A stretch of 64,000 bases of DNA from Microbacterium sp. A20 (GTDB lineage Bacteria > Actinomycetota > Actinomycetes > Actinomycetales > Microbacteriaceae). The notes under the pieces were generated by a model. That model ran no database searches. It had not been told where the DNA came from and saw only the letters and a list, made by a program, of their open reading frames with translations. A program made the translations under genes and the position numbers. This document shows positions 31,532-39,608 of the stretch, piece by piece (within the stretch, counting starts at the first letter, position 1; each line of letters starts with the position of its first letter). The stretch spans positions 1 to 64,000 of the forward strand of contig NZ_SSDF01000055.1 in the NCBI RefSeq assembly GCF_004794515.1, read 5' to 3'.

Positions 31532-32857
31532 ATGGTCACGAGCAGCGTCGCTCCGGACGATCCCGCCGCCCACCGCGGCATCTCCCGGCTTACCCAGTCC
31601 GACATCTACCGCGCCGGCATCAGCGGCACGAGACCCGCGGTGCCGATCGACGCCGTTGCTCTGAAGGCGGCCGCCCGCAAGGCGCTGAGCGCCGAGGCTT
31701 TCGCGTACATCGCCGGTGGTGCGGGCGCCGAGCGCACCATGACCGCCAACCGCCGGGCGTTCGACCGTTGGCAGGTGTGGCCGCGCCCGCTGCGCGACGT
31801 CTCGACGCGCGACCTCGGCGTGGAGTTTCTCGGGAGGAGGCGGCCGACCCCGCTGCTGCTCGCCCCGCTCGGGGTGATGGAGATGGCGCACGCCGATGCG
31901 GACCTCGCGGTCGCCCGCGCCGCGGCATCCCTCGGCGTCCCGTACACGCTGTCGAACCAGGCGTCGTTCCCGATGGAGCAGGTGGCGGATGCCGCGCCCG
32001 ACGGCTCCCGCCTGTTCCAGCTCTACTGGTCGGCGTCGGACGACCTCAACCGCTCGCTGCTCGCCCGCGCCGAGGCCGCCGGCTGCGAGGCGATCGTCGT
32101 CACGCTCGACACGCATCTGCTCGGGTGGCGCACCCGCGATCTCGATCTCGCGTACCTGCCGTTCACGCGCGGGATGGGGATCGCGCAGTACACGACGGAT
32201 CCGGTGTTCCAGCAGCTGGTGCGCGAGCGCGCTGCCGCTCTGAAGGGCGATACGCCGGGCGTCAAGGTCACCGCCCAGGCGGTGGCCGCCGCCCTCACCA
32301 TCGCCCGCAAAGGCGCACCGCTCACGGGCGGCGGCTCCCTGCGCGACAACCTGCGATCACCGCTGCCGCGTGCAGCGGTCGAGACGTTCCTCGACGTGTT
32401 CTCCACCCCGGCGCTCACCTGGGGTGACCTCGCGAAAGCGCGGGAGTGGACGAGTCTGCCGATCATCCTGAAGGGCATCGTGCATCCCGACGATGCCCAG
32501 GCCGCGCTGGATGCCGGCGTCGACGGTATCTGGATCTCGAACCATGGCGGTCGGCAGATCGACCGGTCGGTGCCGACGCTCGACGTGCTGCCCGAGATCG
32601 CCGAACGCGTGGCGGGCCGGGTGCCGATCGTCTTCGATTCCGGCGTGCGCGGTGGAGCGGATGCCGCGATCGCGCTGGCCCTCGGAGCCACCGTCGTGGC
32701 TCTCGGGCGCCCGTACGCCTACGGCCTCGGCATCGCCGGAGAGACGGGCGTGCGCGAGGTCGTGCGCAACGTGCTCGCCGAGCTCGACATCACGCTCGGC
32801 CTCGCCGGGCTGACGTCCGCGACGCAGCTCGATCGCGACGCGCTGCGGATGGTCTGA
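31532..32857 (+). CDS. FMN-dependent alpha-hydroxy acid oxidase/monooxygenase
   Basis: A 441-residue flavoenzyme of the lactate oxidase/lactate 2-monooxygenase family. AFAYIAGGAGAERTMTANR, LLLAPLGVMEMAHAD, the PIILKGIVHPDDAQ lysine, the catalytic motif WISNHGGRQID (His and Arg) and VFDSGVRGGADAAIAL with FMN phosphate binding are all present. The long segment between about 195 and 270, including a Gly/Leu-rich loop, fits lactate 2-monooxygenase better than glycolate oxidase. It likely oxidises L-lactate or a similar acid with O2. Confidence 0.88.
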   Translation: MVTSSVAPDDPAAHRGISRLTQSDIYRAGISGTRPAVPIDAVALKAAARKALSAEAFAYIAGGAGAERTMTANRRAFDRWQVWPRPLRDVSTRDLGVEFLGRRRPTPLLLAPLGVMEMAHADADLAVARAAASLGVPYTLSNQASFPMEQVADAAPDGSRLFQLYWSASDDLNRSLLARAEAAGCEAIVVTLDTHLLGWRTRDLDLAYLPFTRGMGIAQYTTDPVFQQLVRERAAALKGDTPGVKVTAQAVAAALTIARKGAPLTGGGSLRDNLRSPLPRAAVETFLDVFSTPALTWGDLAKAREWTSLPIILKGIVHPDDAQAALDAGVDGIWISNHGGRQIDRSVPTLDVLPEIAERVAGRVPIVFDSGVRGGADAAIALALGATVVALGRPYAYGLGIAGETGVREVVRNVLAELDITLGLAGLTSATQLDRDALRMV

Positions 32858-32893
32858 TCGCGGTCCCGTTTCCCCGAACCGGCCGAGGAGGGG

Positions 32894-32899
32894 CAGACT
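32894..32899 (+). promoter_or_regulatory. -10 element of the GNAT gene (leaderless)
   Basis: CAGACT, 6 nt before the GTG at 32906. The same hexamer precedes chdC and the gene at 52365. Confidence 0.45.
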
Positions 32900-32905
32900 G
32901 GGTGC

Positions 32906-33595
32906 GTGCGAACCATCCGTGACCTCGACACCGTTGAACTCATCCTCGACGCCCAGGGCCTGCTCGACTCCATCCGGGGTCCGCAGCGCGTGGTGGATGC
33001 CGGCACCCTGCGCGCCCTGCAGCAATCGGGCAACTACGTCGTCGGCTTCTTCGACGGCGAGGGCGACGAGGAGCGCATGGTCGGCGCGTCCATCGCCTTC
33101 TTCGGCGAGCCCGCCCGGCGTGCGATGCACTCGCACATCACGGCGCTGCTGCCGGAGTACCGTGGCCGCGGCTGGGGTCGCGAGCTCAAGGAGCACCAGC
33201 GGCAGTGGGCGTTCTCGCGCGATGTCGGTCGCATCACCTGGGTGTTCGACCCGCTCGTGGCGCGCAACGCGCACTTCTTCTTCTCCGTGCTGGGCGCGCG
33301 TGCGACCGGCTACTCCGTCAACCGCTACGGCATCTTCGGCGGCGGTGACGCGGGCGACGAGAGCGATCGCCTCGACGTCGAGTGGGCGCTCGCCGACATC
33401 GCGAAGCCCCCGGCCGACGATGCGGTCGTCGAGACCCTCGAGATCCCGGCAGACATCGAGGCGCTGCGCGTCTCCGATCCGGAGGCCGCCCACGAGTGGC
33501 GCCTGCGCCTCCGGGCACAGATGGAGGGGCTGCTCGGCAGCGGGCTGAAGGTCGCCGGGTACGACAACGCGCGCGGCTACCTGTTCACCGCCTGA
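32906..33595 (+). CDS. Predicted GNAT-superfamily acetyltransferase
   Basis: A 229-residue protein. The central part has the GNAT acetyl-CoA block ITALLPEYRGRGWGRELKEHQRQWA (R/QxxGxG), flanked by strands VVGFFDGEGDEERMVGASIAF and RITWVFDPLVARNAHFFF. It resembles a group of longer, sparsely characterised GNAT proteins in actinobacteria. The C-terminal part (IPADIEALRVSDPEAAHEWR, GYLFTA) is conserved-looking but carries no known motif. It follows the flavoenzyme gene, with its own promoter, so a shared pathway is not implied. Confidence 0.78.
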   Translation: MRTIRDLDTVELILDAQGLLDSIRGPQRVVDAGTLRALQQSGNYVVGFFDGEGDEERMVGASIAFFGEPARRAMHSHITALLPEYRGRGWGRELKEHQRQWAFSRDVGRITWVFDPLVARNAHFFFSVLGARATGYSVNRYGIFGGGDAGDESDRLDVEWALADIAKPPADDAVVETLEIPADIEALRVSDPEAAHEWRLRLRAQMEGLLGSGLKVAGYDNARGYLFTA

Positions 33596-33625
33596 GCGTC
33601 ATCGCACGATCAGAGCGGGAGGCGC

Positions 33626-35095
33626 TCAGCGCACCCCGCGCATGAGCTTCAGCACGGGCTTCACGCTCAGCAGCAGACCGATGCCGACGACGATGGCGAT
33701 GCCGCCGAGGATCGAGAAGAACGGCACCTCGTCGTCGGGGTTGTAGAACTGCACGAGCCATCCCGAGATCGCCGTGCCGAGCGCGATCGACAGGAAGAAC
33801 AGCGCGACCATCTGGGTGCGGAACACGGTCGGTGCGAGCTTGGTGGCGGCCGACAGCCCGACCGGCGAGATGAGCAGCTCCGCCACCGTGAACACGAACA
33901 GGATCCCGACGATCGCCAGCAGCGGCGTGGAGTTCGCCCCTCCGCCGGCGAACGGAAGGAACAGCAGGAACGCCGATCCCATGATGATCGCCGCGAGCGC
34001 GAACTTCACCGGGGTCGAGGGCTGACGTTTTCCGAGCTTGGTCCAGATCGCGGCGAAGACGCCGGACAGGATGATGATGAAGATCGGGTTGATCGACTGC
34101 ACCCATGACACCGGCATCGTGAACCCGAACAGGTTCCGGTCCAGGCGCTGGTCGGAGTAGATCGTCAGCACCGTGAACTGCTGCTGGTACAGCGACCAGA
34201 ATGCGACGCTGGTGATGAAGAGCGGCAGGAAGGCCCACACCCGGGAACGTTCGGTGGCGTCGATGCGGCGGCTGCCGAGGATCACCGAGAAGTATGCGAC
34301 CGCCGCCACGACCGTGACTCCGATCACCAGGGTGGCCAGGTTGTCGGGCCGGATCACACCGGTGAGCACCAGGACGGTGATGAGCACGATCGCGGCACCG
34401 GCGATGAGTCCGACCAGGAGATAGCGGGACTTCGGAAGCGGGTTCGGCACCTCCCGCGCCGAGGCGGGCAGCGCCTTGCGGCCGAACGAGTACTGGATGA
34501 GTCCCAGCGTCATCCCGATGGCCGCGAGCCCGAATCCGTAGTGGAAGCCGAGCGAGGACTGCAGGATGCCGGTGAGGATCGGCCCCAGGAACGCACCGAG
34601 GTTGATGCCGAGGTAGAAGAGTGAGAAGCCGGCATCCCGACGCGGGTCTTCGGCGCTGTAGAGGCTGCCGACGACCGAGGTCGCATTCGCCTTGAGCCCT
34701 CCCGATCCGAGTGCCACGAGCACCAGACCGACCCCGACGCCGACTGCGCCGGGGAGCAGGGCGAGGGCGAGGTGGCCCGCCACGATCACCATCGCGCTGA
34801 CGAACAGCACGCGCTCCGCGCCGAACAGGCGGTCGGCGAGCCAGGCGCCGAGGATCGTCGAGAGGTAGACCGAGCCTCCGTACGCGCCCACGATGCCGCC
34901 CGCGATCGCCTCGGGGATGCCGAGCCCGCCCTGGGAGACCGAGAAGTAGAGGTAGATGAGCAGGATCCCCTGCATGCCGTAGAAGCTGAAGCGCTCCCAC
35001 ATCTCCACGCCGAAGATGTGCACCAGGGCCCACGGTTGCCCGAAGAAACGGGTGTCGTCGTTGCGGGCATGCGGGGTCGGTGCTGCAGTGCTCAT
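33626..35095 (-). CDS. Proton-dependent oligopeptide transporter (POT family)
   Basis: A 489-residue di-/tripeptide symporter. Helix 1 has the ExxER motif in VEMWERFSFYGMQG, the loop after helix 2 has GAWLADRLFGAERV, and FSLFYLGINLGAFLGPIL is the PTR2 signature. About 14 hydrophobic segments are present. It imports small peptides with protons. TAGCGT lies 7 nt before the ATG. It diverges from glyS by about 125 bp. Confidence 0.92.
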   Translation of the reverse strand: MSTAAPTPHARNDDTRFFGQPWALVHIFGVEMWERFSFYGMQGILLIYLYFSVSQGGLGIPEAIAGGIVGAYGGSVYLSTILGAWLADRLFGAERVLFVSAMVIVAGHLALALLPGAVGVGVGLVLVALGSGGLKANATSVVGSLYSAEDPRRDAGFSLFYLGINLGAFLGPILTGILQSSLGFHYGFGLAAIGMTLGLIQYSFGRKALPASAREVPNPLPKSRYLLVGLIAGAAIVLITVLVLTGVIRPDNLATLVIGVTVVAAVAYFSVILGSRRIDATERSRVWAFLPLFITSVAFWSLYQQQFTVLTIYSDQRLDRNLFGFTMPVSWVQSINPIFIIILSGVFAAIWTKLGKRQPSTPVKFALAAIIMGSAFLLFLPFAGGGANSTPLLAIVGILFVFTVAELLISPVGLSAATKLAPTVFRTQMVALFFLSIALGTAISGWLVQFYNPDDEVPFFSILGGIAIVVGIGLLLSVKPVLKLMRGVR

Positions 35096-35102
35096 GCCCA
35101 GG

Positions 35103-35108
35103 ACGCTA
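35103..35108 (-). promoter_or_regulatory. -10 element of the POT transporter gene (leaderless)
   Basis: TAGCGT on the minus strand, 7 nt before the ATG at 35095. Confidence 0.45.
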
Positions 35109-35163
35109 CTCCGGCGCAGCCGCCGAGGCCAGCCGAGGCCAGGGAGCGCGCGGCAACCACGGA

Positions 35164-35169
35164 TAGAAT
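35164..35169 (+). promoter_or_regulatory. glyS promoter -10 candidate
   Basis: TAGAAT, giving a predicted start near 35176 and a leader of about 45 nt with GGAG before the ATG at 35221. Confidence 0.5.
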
Positions 35170-35220
35170 GAGGTGCCCGTGTTCACGGGTTTCCTCCCGC
35201 ATCCGACCATTGGAGCCACC

Positions 35221-36606
35221 ATGGCCGAACAGTCCCGCCTCGACAAGGTCATCGCCCTCGCCCGCCACCGCGGGTTCGTGTTCCAAGCGGGTGAGATCTA
35301 CGGCGGTTCTCGATCGGCCTGGGATTACGGGCCCCTCGGCACGGAGCTCAAGGAGAACATCCGCCGACAGTGGTGGCAGACGTTCGTGCGCGGCCGCGGC
35401 GACATGGTCGGCCTGGACTCCAGCATCATCCTGCCCAAGCGCGTGTGGGAGGCATCGGGTCACGTCGCCACCTTCACCGACCCGCTGGTGGAGTGCCTGC
35501 AGTGCCACAAGCGCTTCCGTGCCGACAACCTCATCGAGGACTTCGAGGCGCGCAAGGGTCGCAAGGCCGAGAACGGCCTCGCCGACATCCCCTGCCCCAA
35601 CTGCGGCACCAAGGGGCAGTACACCGAGCCCAAGGCGTTCTCCGGTCTGGTGAAGACGTACCTCGGCGTCGTCGACGACGAGTCGGGCCTGTACTTCCTC
35701 CGCCCCGAGACCGCGCAGGGCATCTTCGTGAACTTCTCGAACGTGCTCACCGCGAGTCGCAAGAAGCCGCCGTTCGGCATCGGCCAGGTCGGCAAGGCGT
35801 TCCGCAACGAGATCACCCCCGGCAATTTCATCTTCCGCACCCGCGAGTTCGAGCAGATGGAGATCGAGTTCTTCACGCCGCCGGCCGAGGCGCAGGAGTG
35901 GTTCGAGCACTGGGTCGAGGCCTGCTGGAACTGGTTCATCGACCTGGGTATCGACCCCGAGAACATGCGTCAGTTCGACGTGCCGGAAGACGACCGCGCG
36001 CACTACTCGGCCGGCACGATCGACGTCGAGTACAAGTTCGGGTTCGCGGGCAAGGAGTGGGGCGAGCTCATGGGTGTCGCCAACCGCACCGACTACGACC
36101 TCTCCAGCCACAGTGAGGCGTCCGGCCAGAGCCTGACGTACTTCGACCAGGCCACGGGCGAGCGCTACACCCCGTACGTGATCGAGCCGTCGTTCGGCCT
36201 CACCCGCGCGATGATGGCCTTCCTCGTCGACGCCTATGTCGAGGAGCAGGTGCCCAACGCCAAGGGCGGCACCGACGTGCGGACCGTGCTGCGGCTCGAC
36301 CCGCGCCTCGCCCCGGTCAAGGCCGCGGTGCTGCCGCTGTCGCGCAACGAGAAGCTGTCGCCCCTTGCCCGTGAGGTCGCCGACACGCTCCGCGGCTCCT
36401 GGGCCGTCGACTTCGACGACGCGGGTGCGATCGGACGCCGCTACCGTCGCCAGGACGAGATCGGCACCCCGTTCTGCGTCACGGTCGACTTCGACTCGCT
36501 CGACGACCGTGCCGTCACGGTGCGCGACCGCGACACCATGGCGCAGGAGCGCGTCTCGATCGACGGCTTGCACGCGTATCTCGCCGAGCGCCTGCGCGGC
36601 GCCTGA
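35221..36606 (+). CDS. glyS: Glycyl-tRNA synthetase (alpha2, class II)
   Basis: Charges tRNA-Gly. The 461-residue, single-chain eukaryote-like type has motif 1 region [19 protein letters not shown] and motif 2 region [14 protein letters not shown] ([33 protein letters not shown]). Motif 3 is [11 protein letters not shown], and the anticodon-binding domain starts with [12 protein letters not shown] zinc pair CLQCHKRF with CPNCGTKG is present. ATG at 35221 with GGAG 5 nt upstream is preferred to the in-frame upstream start at 35173, which lies before the predicted mRNA start. A good terminator follows. Confidence 0.96.
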   Translation: MAEQSRLDKVIALARHRGFVFQAGEIYGGSRSAWDYGPLGTELKENIRRQWWQTFVRGRGDMVGLDSSIILPKRVWEASGHVATFTDPLVECLQCHKRFRADNLIEDFEARKGRKAENGLADIPCPNCGTKGQYTEPKAFSGLVKTYLGVVDDESGLYFLRPETAQGIFVNFSNVLTASRKKPPFGIGQVGKAFRNEITPGNFIFRTREFEQMEIEFFTPPAEAQEWFEHWVEACWNWFIDLGIDPENMRQFDVPEDDRAHYSAGTIDVEYKFGFAGKEWGELMGVANRTDYDLSSHSEASGQSLTYFDQATGERYTPYVIEPSFGLTRAMMAFLVDAYVEEQVPNAKGGTDVRTVLRLDPRLAPVKAAVLPLSRNEKLSPLAREVADTLRGSWAVDFDDAGAIGRRYRRQDEIGTPFCVTVDFDSLDDRAVTVRDRDTMAQERVSIDGLHAYLAERLRGA

Positions 36607-36620
36607 GCACGTAGCATCCG

Positions 36621-36653
36621 GACCCCGTCGGCCTCTTACTGGCCGGCGGGGTC
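36621..36653 (+). terminator. glyS terminator
   Basis: A 13-bp stem, GACCCCGTCGGCC with GGCCGGCGGGGTC (one T-G pair), loop of 7 nt, followed by TCTTGC. The poor U-tract is common in this GC range. Confidence 0.75.
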
Positions 36654-36655
36654 TC

Positions 36656-36685
36656 TTGCATCCAGGAACGGATGGCTGGTAATGT
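36656..36685 (+). promoter_or_regulatory. Promoter of the ABC-F leader
   Basis: TTGCAT (36656-36661), 18 nt, TAATGT (36680-36685). The RNA would start about 36692, at or just before a GTG that opens a 6-codon frame. Confidence 0.5.
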
Positions 36686-36693
36686 CTCCGCCC

Positions 36694-36714
36694 GTGGGTA
36701 CTCTGATCCGATAG
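36694..36714 (+). CDS. Putative leader peptide of the ABC-F gene
   Basis: A 6-codon frame, GTG GGT ACT CTG ATC CGA then TAG (VGTLIR), starting 8 nt after the -10 and so leaderless. An in-frame ATG at 36682, inside the -10, would extend it to MSPPVGTLIR. Short leader frames upstream of ABC-F resistance genes are known to sense antibiotic-stalled ribosomes. This one is proposed from position and leader structure only. Confidence 0.35.
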   Translation: MGTLIR

Positions 36715-36733
36715 ATCGGGACGCCGCGTCGAG

Positions 36734-36854
36734 TCCTCTCCGCGGTGGGTCCTGAGCGAGCGCGTCGTCTGCATGGCGTGCTCGAGGTCCGTGTTCAGAC
36801 GCGCATCCGATTGATGTGCCGTCCCGCGATGCTCCTCGGCGTCGCGGAGAGGAG
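36734..36854 (+). promoter_or_regulatory. ABC-F leader with sequestered ribosome binding site (attenuator candidate)
   Basis: TCCTCTCCGCG at 36734-36744 is perfectly complementary to CGCGGAGAGGA at 36843-36853, which contains the AGAGGAG ribosome site of the ABC-F gene. Pairing would shut off translation. The 98-nt loop holds a second short frame (ATG 36773 to TGA 36814, MACSRSVFRRASD). A ribosome stalled upstream could free the site. Confidence 0.55.
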
Positions 36855-36859
36855 ACCTC

Positions 36860-38569
36860 ATGTTCCCTGTACTCCCCATAGCAACTGTCCGCCCCCTGCC
36901 TTCCCGCTCGTCCGCCCACAGGGTCTGCGAGCTCCGAAGCGCGACCGTGCGCTTCGCCGATCGGATCGTGCTCGATCGCGTCGATCTCGTCGTGGGTCCG
37001 CGCGACCGGCTCGCGATCGTCGGAGACAACGGTGCGGGCAAGTCGACCCTGCTCGACCTGCTGGCGGGCGTGCTCACACCGACCGGCGGCGAAGCACAGC
37101 TCTCGATCCCCGGCGGTGTCGCGCATGCTGCGCAGGATCCGCGCGCTCCGGAAGGTGCGACCGTCACGGAGGCCCTCGACGCCTTCCTCGACGAGCTGAG
37201 AGCGATCGAGCGCGAGATTCAAACCGGGTACGAGCGGCTCGCCGACGCGGAGGATGCCGAACGCGCGTCCGTCCTCGTCCGCCTCGAACGGCTGCTCGAG
37301 CACTTCGAGGCTCGAGGCGGCTACGACGTCGATCGACGCGTGGATGCGGCTCTCGATCAACTCGGCCTCGCTGCGCTCCGACGTGACCGCCCGTTCGCCT
37401 CGCTGTCCGGCGGTGAACGGGCCCGCGTCGCGCTCGCCGCGGCGCTCTCGTCGGAGGCGGAACTGCTTCTTCTCGACGAGCCGACGAACGACCTCGACGA
37501 GGACGCCCTCGTCTGGCTGGAGGACCGTATCCGGACCCATCGCGGTGCTCTCGTCGTCGTCACGCACGATCGCGCCTTCCTCGACCGATTCGCGAGCGAC
37601 ATCGTGCTCGTGGAGGGCGGTGGGCTGCGGCGCTACGGCGACGGCTATCGCGGCTACCTCACGGCGAGAGCCGTGGAGCGGCAGCGGATGGCCGAGCGTC
37701 ACGAGGCGTGGAAGGCGGAACTCGCACGCCAGGAGGCCCTCGTCGCGACCAACGCGTTCCGGCTGGACGCGATTCCGCGCAAGCTCGAACTCGACGGGTT
37801 CGGTCACGGTGCCTTCCGCGCCCGCAGCCGCGACCACGGGGCGATGGGACGCATCCGGATGGCGAAGGAACGGATCGCACGGCTCCGCGCCGACCCTTGT
37901 CCGCCGGCACCCGAACCGCTGCGTCTGGCCGTGGACCTCCATGCGGAAACGGTGGAGGCCACCGGGTCCACGCAGTCGTTGATCGCCGTGGATGGCGTCG
38001 AGGTGCTCCAGCCGGCGTTGCGCATCGAGCGGCTGAGTCTGTCGGCGGGCGCGCGCTGGCTCGTGACGGGGCCCAACGGCGCGGGCAAGACGACCCTGCT
38101 GCGGCTTCTCGCGGGGGAGCGGATGGCGGATCGCGGATCGGTCGCGCTGCGCGACGGCATTCGCGTCTCGTGGCTGCGTCAGGAGGTCTCCCCGCCTCGG
38201 CCCGGCACTCTCTCGGAGGTCTTCGCCCGGTTGTCGGGAGTGCATCCGCACGACGCCGCGGAGACGCTGCTGCGCTTCGGGCTCTTCGTGGAGGACGACC
38301 TCGACCGCGAGATGCGGGCGCTCTCGGTCGGGCAGCGCCGCCGTCTCGATCTCGCCGCGGTGCTCGCCGACCCGGGAGACGTGCTGATGCTCGACGAGCC
38401 GTCGAACCACCTGTCGCCCGAGCTCGTCGAGCAGCTCGAGGCGGCGGTCGACGAGCACCCCGGCGCGGTCGTGACGGTCACCCACGACCGGCGGTGGATC
38501 AGCGGCGCCCGGAGTCGCGGTGCGAAGGAGATCCGTGTCGACGGCGGTCGCGTCGATGGAGAAGCGTGA
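36860..38569 (+). CDS. ABC-F ribosome-protection ATPase
   Basis: A 569-residue cytosolic protein with two ABC domains and no membrane part. The first has Walker A GDNGAGKST (about 55-63), signature SLSGGERARV and Walker B LLLLDEPTNDLDEDAL. The second has GPNGAGKTT, a signature-like ALSVGQRRRL and VLMLDEPSNHLSPELV. The linker between them (about 250-330) is Arg-rich. Such proteins either displace macrolides, lincosamides, streptogramins or pleuromutilins from the ribosome or act as translation factors. The long leader with masked ribosome site favours an inducible resistance role. The second signature SVGQR deviates from SGGQ. Confidence 0.85.
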   Translation: MFPVLPIATVRPLPSRSSAHRVCELRSATVRFADRIVLDRVDLVVGPRDRLAIVGDNGAGKSTLLDLLAGVLTPTGGEAQLSIPGGVAHAAQDPRAPEGATVTEALDAFLDELRAIEREIQTGYERLADAEDAERASVLVRLERLLEHFEARGGYDVDRRVDAALDQLGLAALRRDRPFASLSGGERARVALAAALSSEAELLLLDEPTNDLDEDALVWLEDRIRTHRGALVVVTHDRAFLDRFASDIVLVEGGGLRRYGDGYRGYLTARAVERQRMAERHEAWKAELARQEALVATNAFRLDAIPRKLELDGFGHGAFRARSRDHGAMGRIRMAKERIARLRADPCPPAPEPLRLAVDLHAETVEATGSTQSLIAVDGVEVLQPALRIERLSLSAGARWLVTGPNGAGKTTLLRLLAGERMADRGSVALRDGIRVSWLRQEVSPPRPGTLSEVFARLSGVHPHDAAETLLRFGLFVEDDLDREMRALSVGQRRRLDLAAVLADPGDVLMLDEPSNHLSPELVEQLEAAVDEHPGAVVTVTHDRRWISGARSRGAKEIRVDGGRVDGEA

Positions 38570-38571
38570 GG

Positions 38572-39540
38572 CTACGCGTGCGCCGTCGACCCGGCGACCG
38601 CTCGCGCATACCGTTCGGAGAGCAGCTGCAGGCGCGGGAGCAGCTCGGGCGGGCTCTCGACGGTGAAGTCCATCATCAGCATCCCGATGTAGGCGGCAAC
38701 GGTGTCGAGACTGTCGGCGCCCGTGACGAGGATGCAGTGGTCGTCGTCGACCGGTTCGACGACGCCGACCGCGGCGTGGATCCGGTCGAGAACGGCCGAG
38801 GCCGGCGCCTCGATCCGGAGTCGGGCATGCACCTTCCAGCCGCTCACCGCGATGGTCCGCATCGCGAAAGCCGTGTAGTCGCCACTGGGAAGGGGCTGCG
38901 GATCGAAGCGCCGATGCGTCGGCATCCGCAGCTCCATCCAGTCGACGCGGTACGTGCCCCACTCGCCGGTCTGCGGGTCGCGGGCCACGAGGTACCAGCG
39001 GCGCACCCAGGTGAGCAGCCGGTACGGCTCGACCAGCACGGGGGCGCCGTCGTAGTCGAAGCGTAGCCACTCCGCGTTGCGGATCGCGCTCGCGATGGCC
39101 TGCAGCGCCGCGGCGTCGACCTCGGGATCGGGGGCGTCGGTGTCGTTGTTCTCCGGGGCTCGGTCGACGCTCGAGCGGAGGGCGTCGACGGTGGGGCGCA
39201 GGTGCGAAGGCAGCACCTGCTCGAGCTTGGCGAGGGCTCTGGCCCCTGACTCGGCGATGCCGGATATGCCGGCCGCTGCGCGGAGGCCGACGGTCACGGC
39301 CACCGCTTCTTCATCGTCGAGGAGCAGCGGGGGCAGCTTGCCTCCCGCACCGAGCCGGTAGCCGCCGATGGATCCTCGGGTGGCGTCGACCGGGTAGCCG
39401 AGGTCGCGGAGCCGCTCGATGTCGTGCCGCACGGTCCGCGAGGAGACGCCGAGACGGGCGGCGAGGTCGCTTCCGGAGCGCTCGGGACCGGTCTGCAGGA
39501 GGGTCAGCAACGCGAGCAGGCGAGCGGTCGGATCGGCCAT
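38572..39540 (-). CDS. WYL-domain helix-turn-helix regulator (YafY type)
   Basis: A 322-residue regulator. An N-terminal HTH_11 (TARLLALLTLLQTGPERSGSDLAARLGVS, SSRTVRHDIERLRDLGYPV) leads into a WYL domain (about 145-215, AEWLRFDYDG, VEPYRLLTWVRRWYLVARD). A C-terminal WCX-like part contains LRIEAPASAVLDRI and CILVTGADSLD. WYL regulators sense small ligands or nucleic acids. Its start faces the epoxide hydrolase gene across 68 bp carrying a 7+7 inverted repeat, so it probably controls that gene. GAGGAG precedes the ATG. Confidence 0.86.
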   Translation of the reverse strand: MADPTARLLALLTLLQTGPERSGSDLAARLGVSSRTVRHDIERLRDLGYPVDATRGSIGGYRLGAGGKLPPLLLDDEEAVAVTVGLRAAAGISGIAESGARALAKLEQVLPSHLRPTVDALRSSVDRAPENNDTDAPDPEVDAAALQAIASAIRNAEWLRFDYDGAPVLVEPYRLLTWVRRWYLVARDPQTGEWGTYRVDWMELRMPTHRRFDPQPLPSGDYTAFAMRTIAVSGWKVHARLRIEAPASAVLDRIHAAVGVVEPVDDDHCILVTGADSLDTVAAYIGMLMMDFTVESPPELLPRLQLLSERYARAVAGSTAHA

Positions 39541-39565
39541 CGAGACTCCTCGAGAATGTCGCTTT

Positions 39566-39590
39566 CATTAGGAACAGATCCAACCTAATG
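39566..39590. promoter_or_regulatory. Candidate operator of the WYL regulator
   Basis: CATTAGG, 11 nt, CCTAATG: perfect 7-bp arms in the divergent gap. It ends 6 bp upstream of the -10 of the epoxide hydrolase gene, where a bound protein would block RNA polymerase. Confidence 0.65.
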
Positions 39591-39596
39591 GCCGCA

Positions 39597-39602
39597 TACC
39601 TT
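39597..39602 (+). promoter_or_regulatory. -10 element of the epoxide hydrolase gene (leaderless)
   Basis: TACCTT, 6 nt before the ATG at 39609, supporting that start over the ATG at 39588, which lies in the operator. Confidence 0.5.
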
Positions 39603-39608
39603 CGAGAT

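Noticed and set aside
36515..39070. A long minus-strand frame of 851 codons opposite glyS and the ABC-F gene
   Set aside because: No family motifs and Arg/Asp-rich shadow composition. Both opposite-strand genes are certain.
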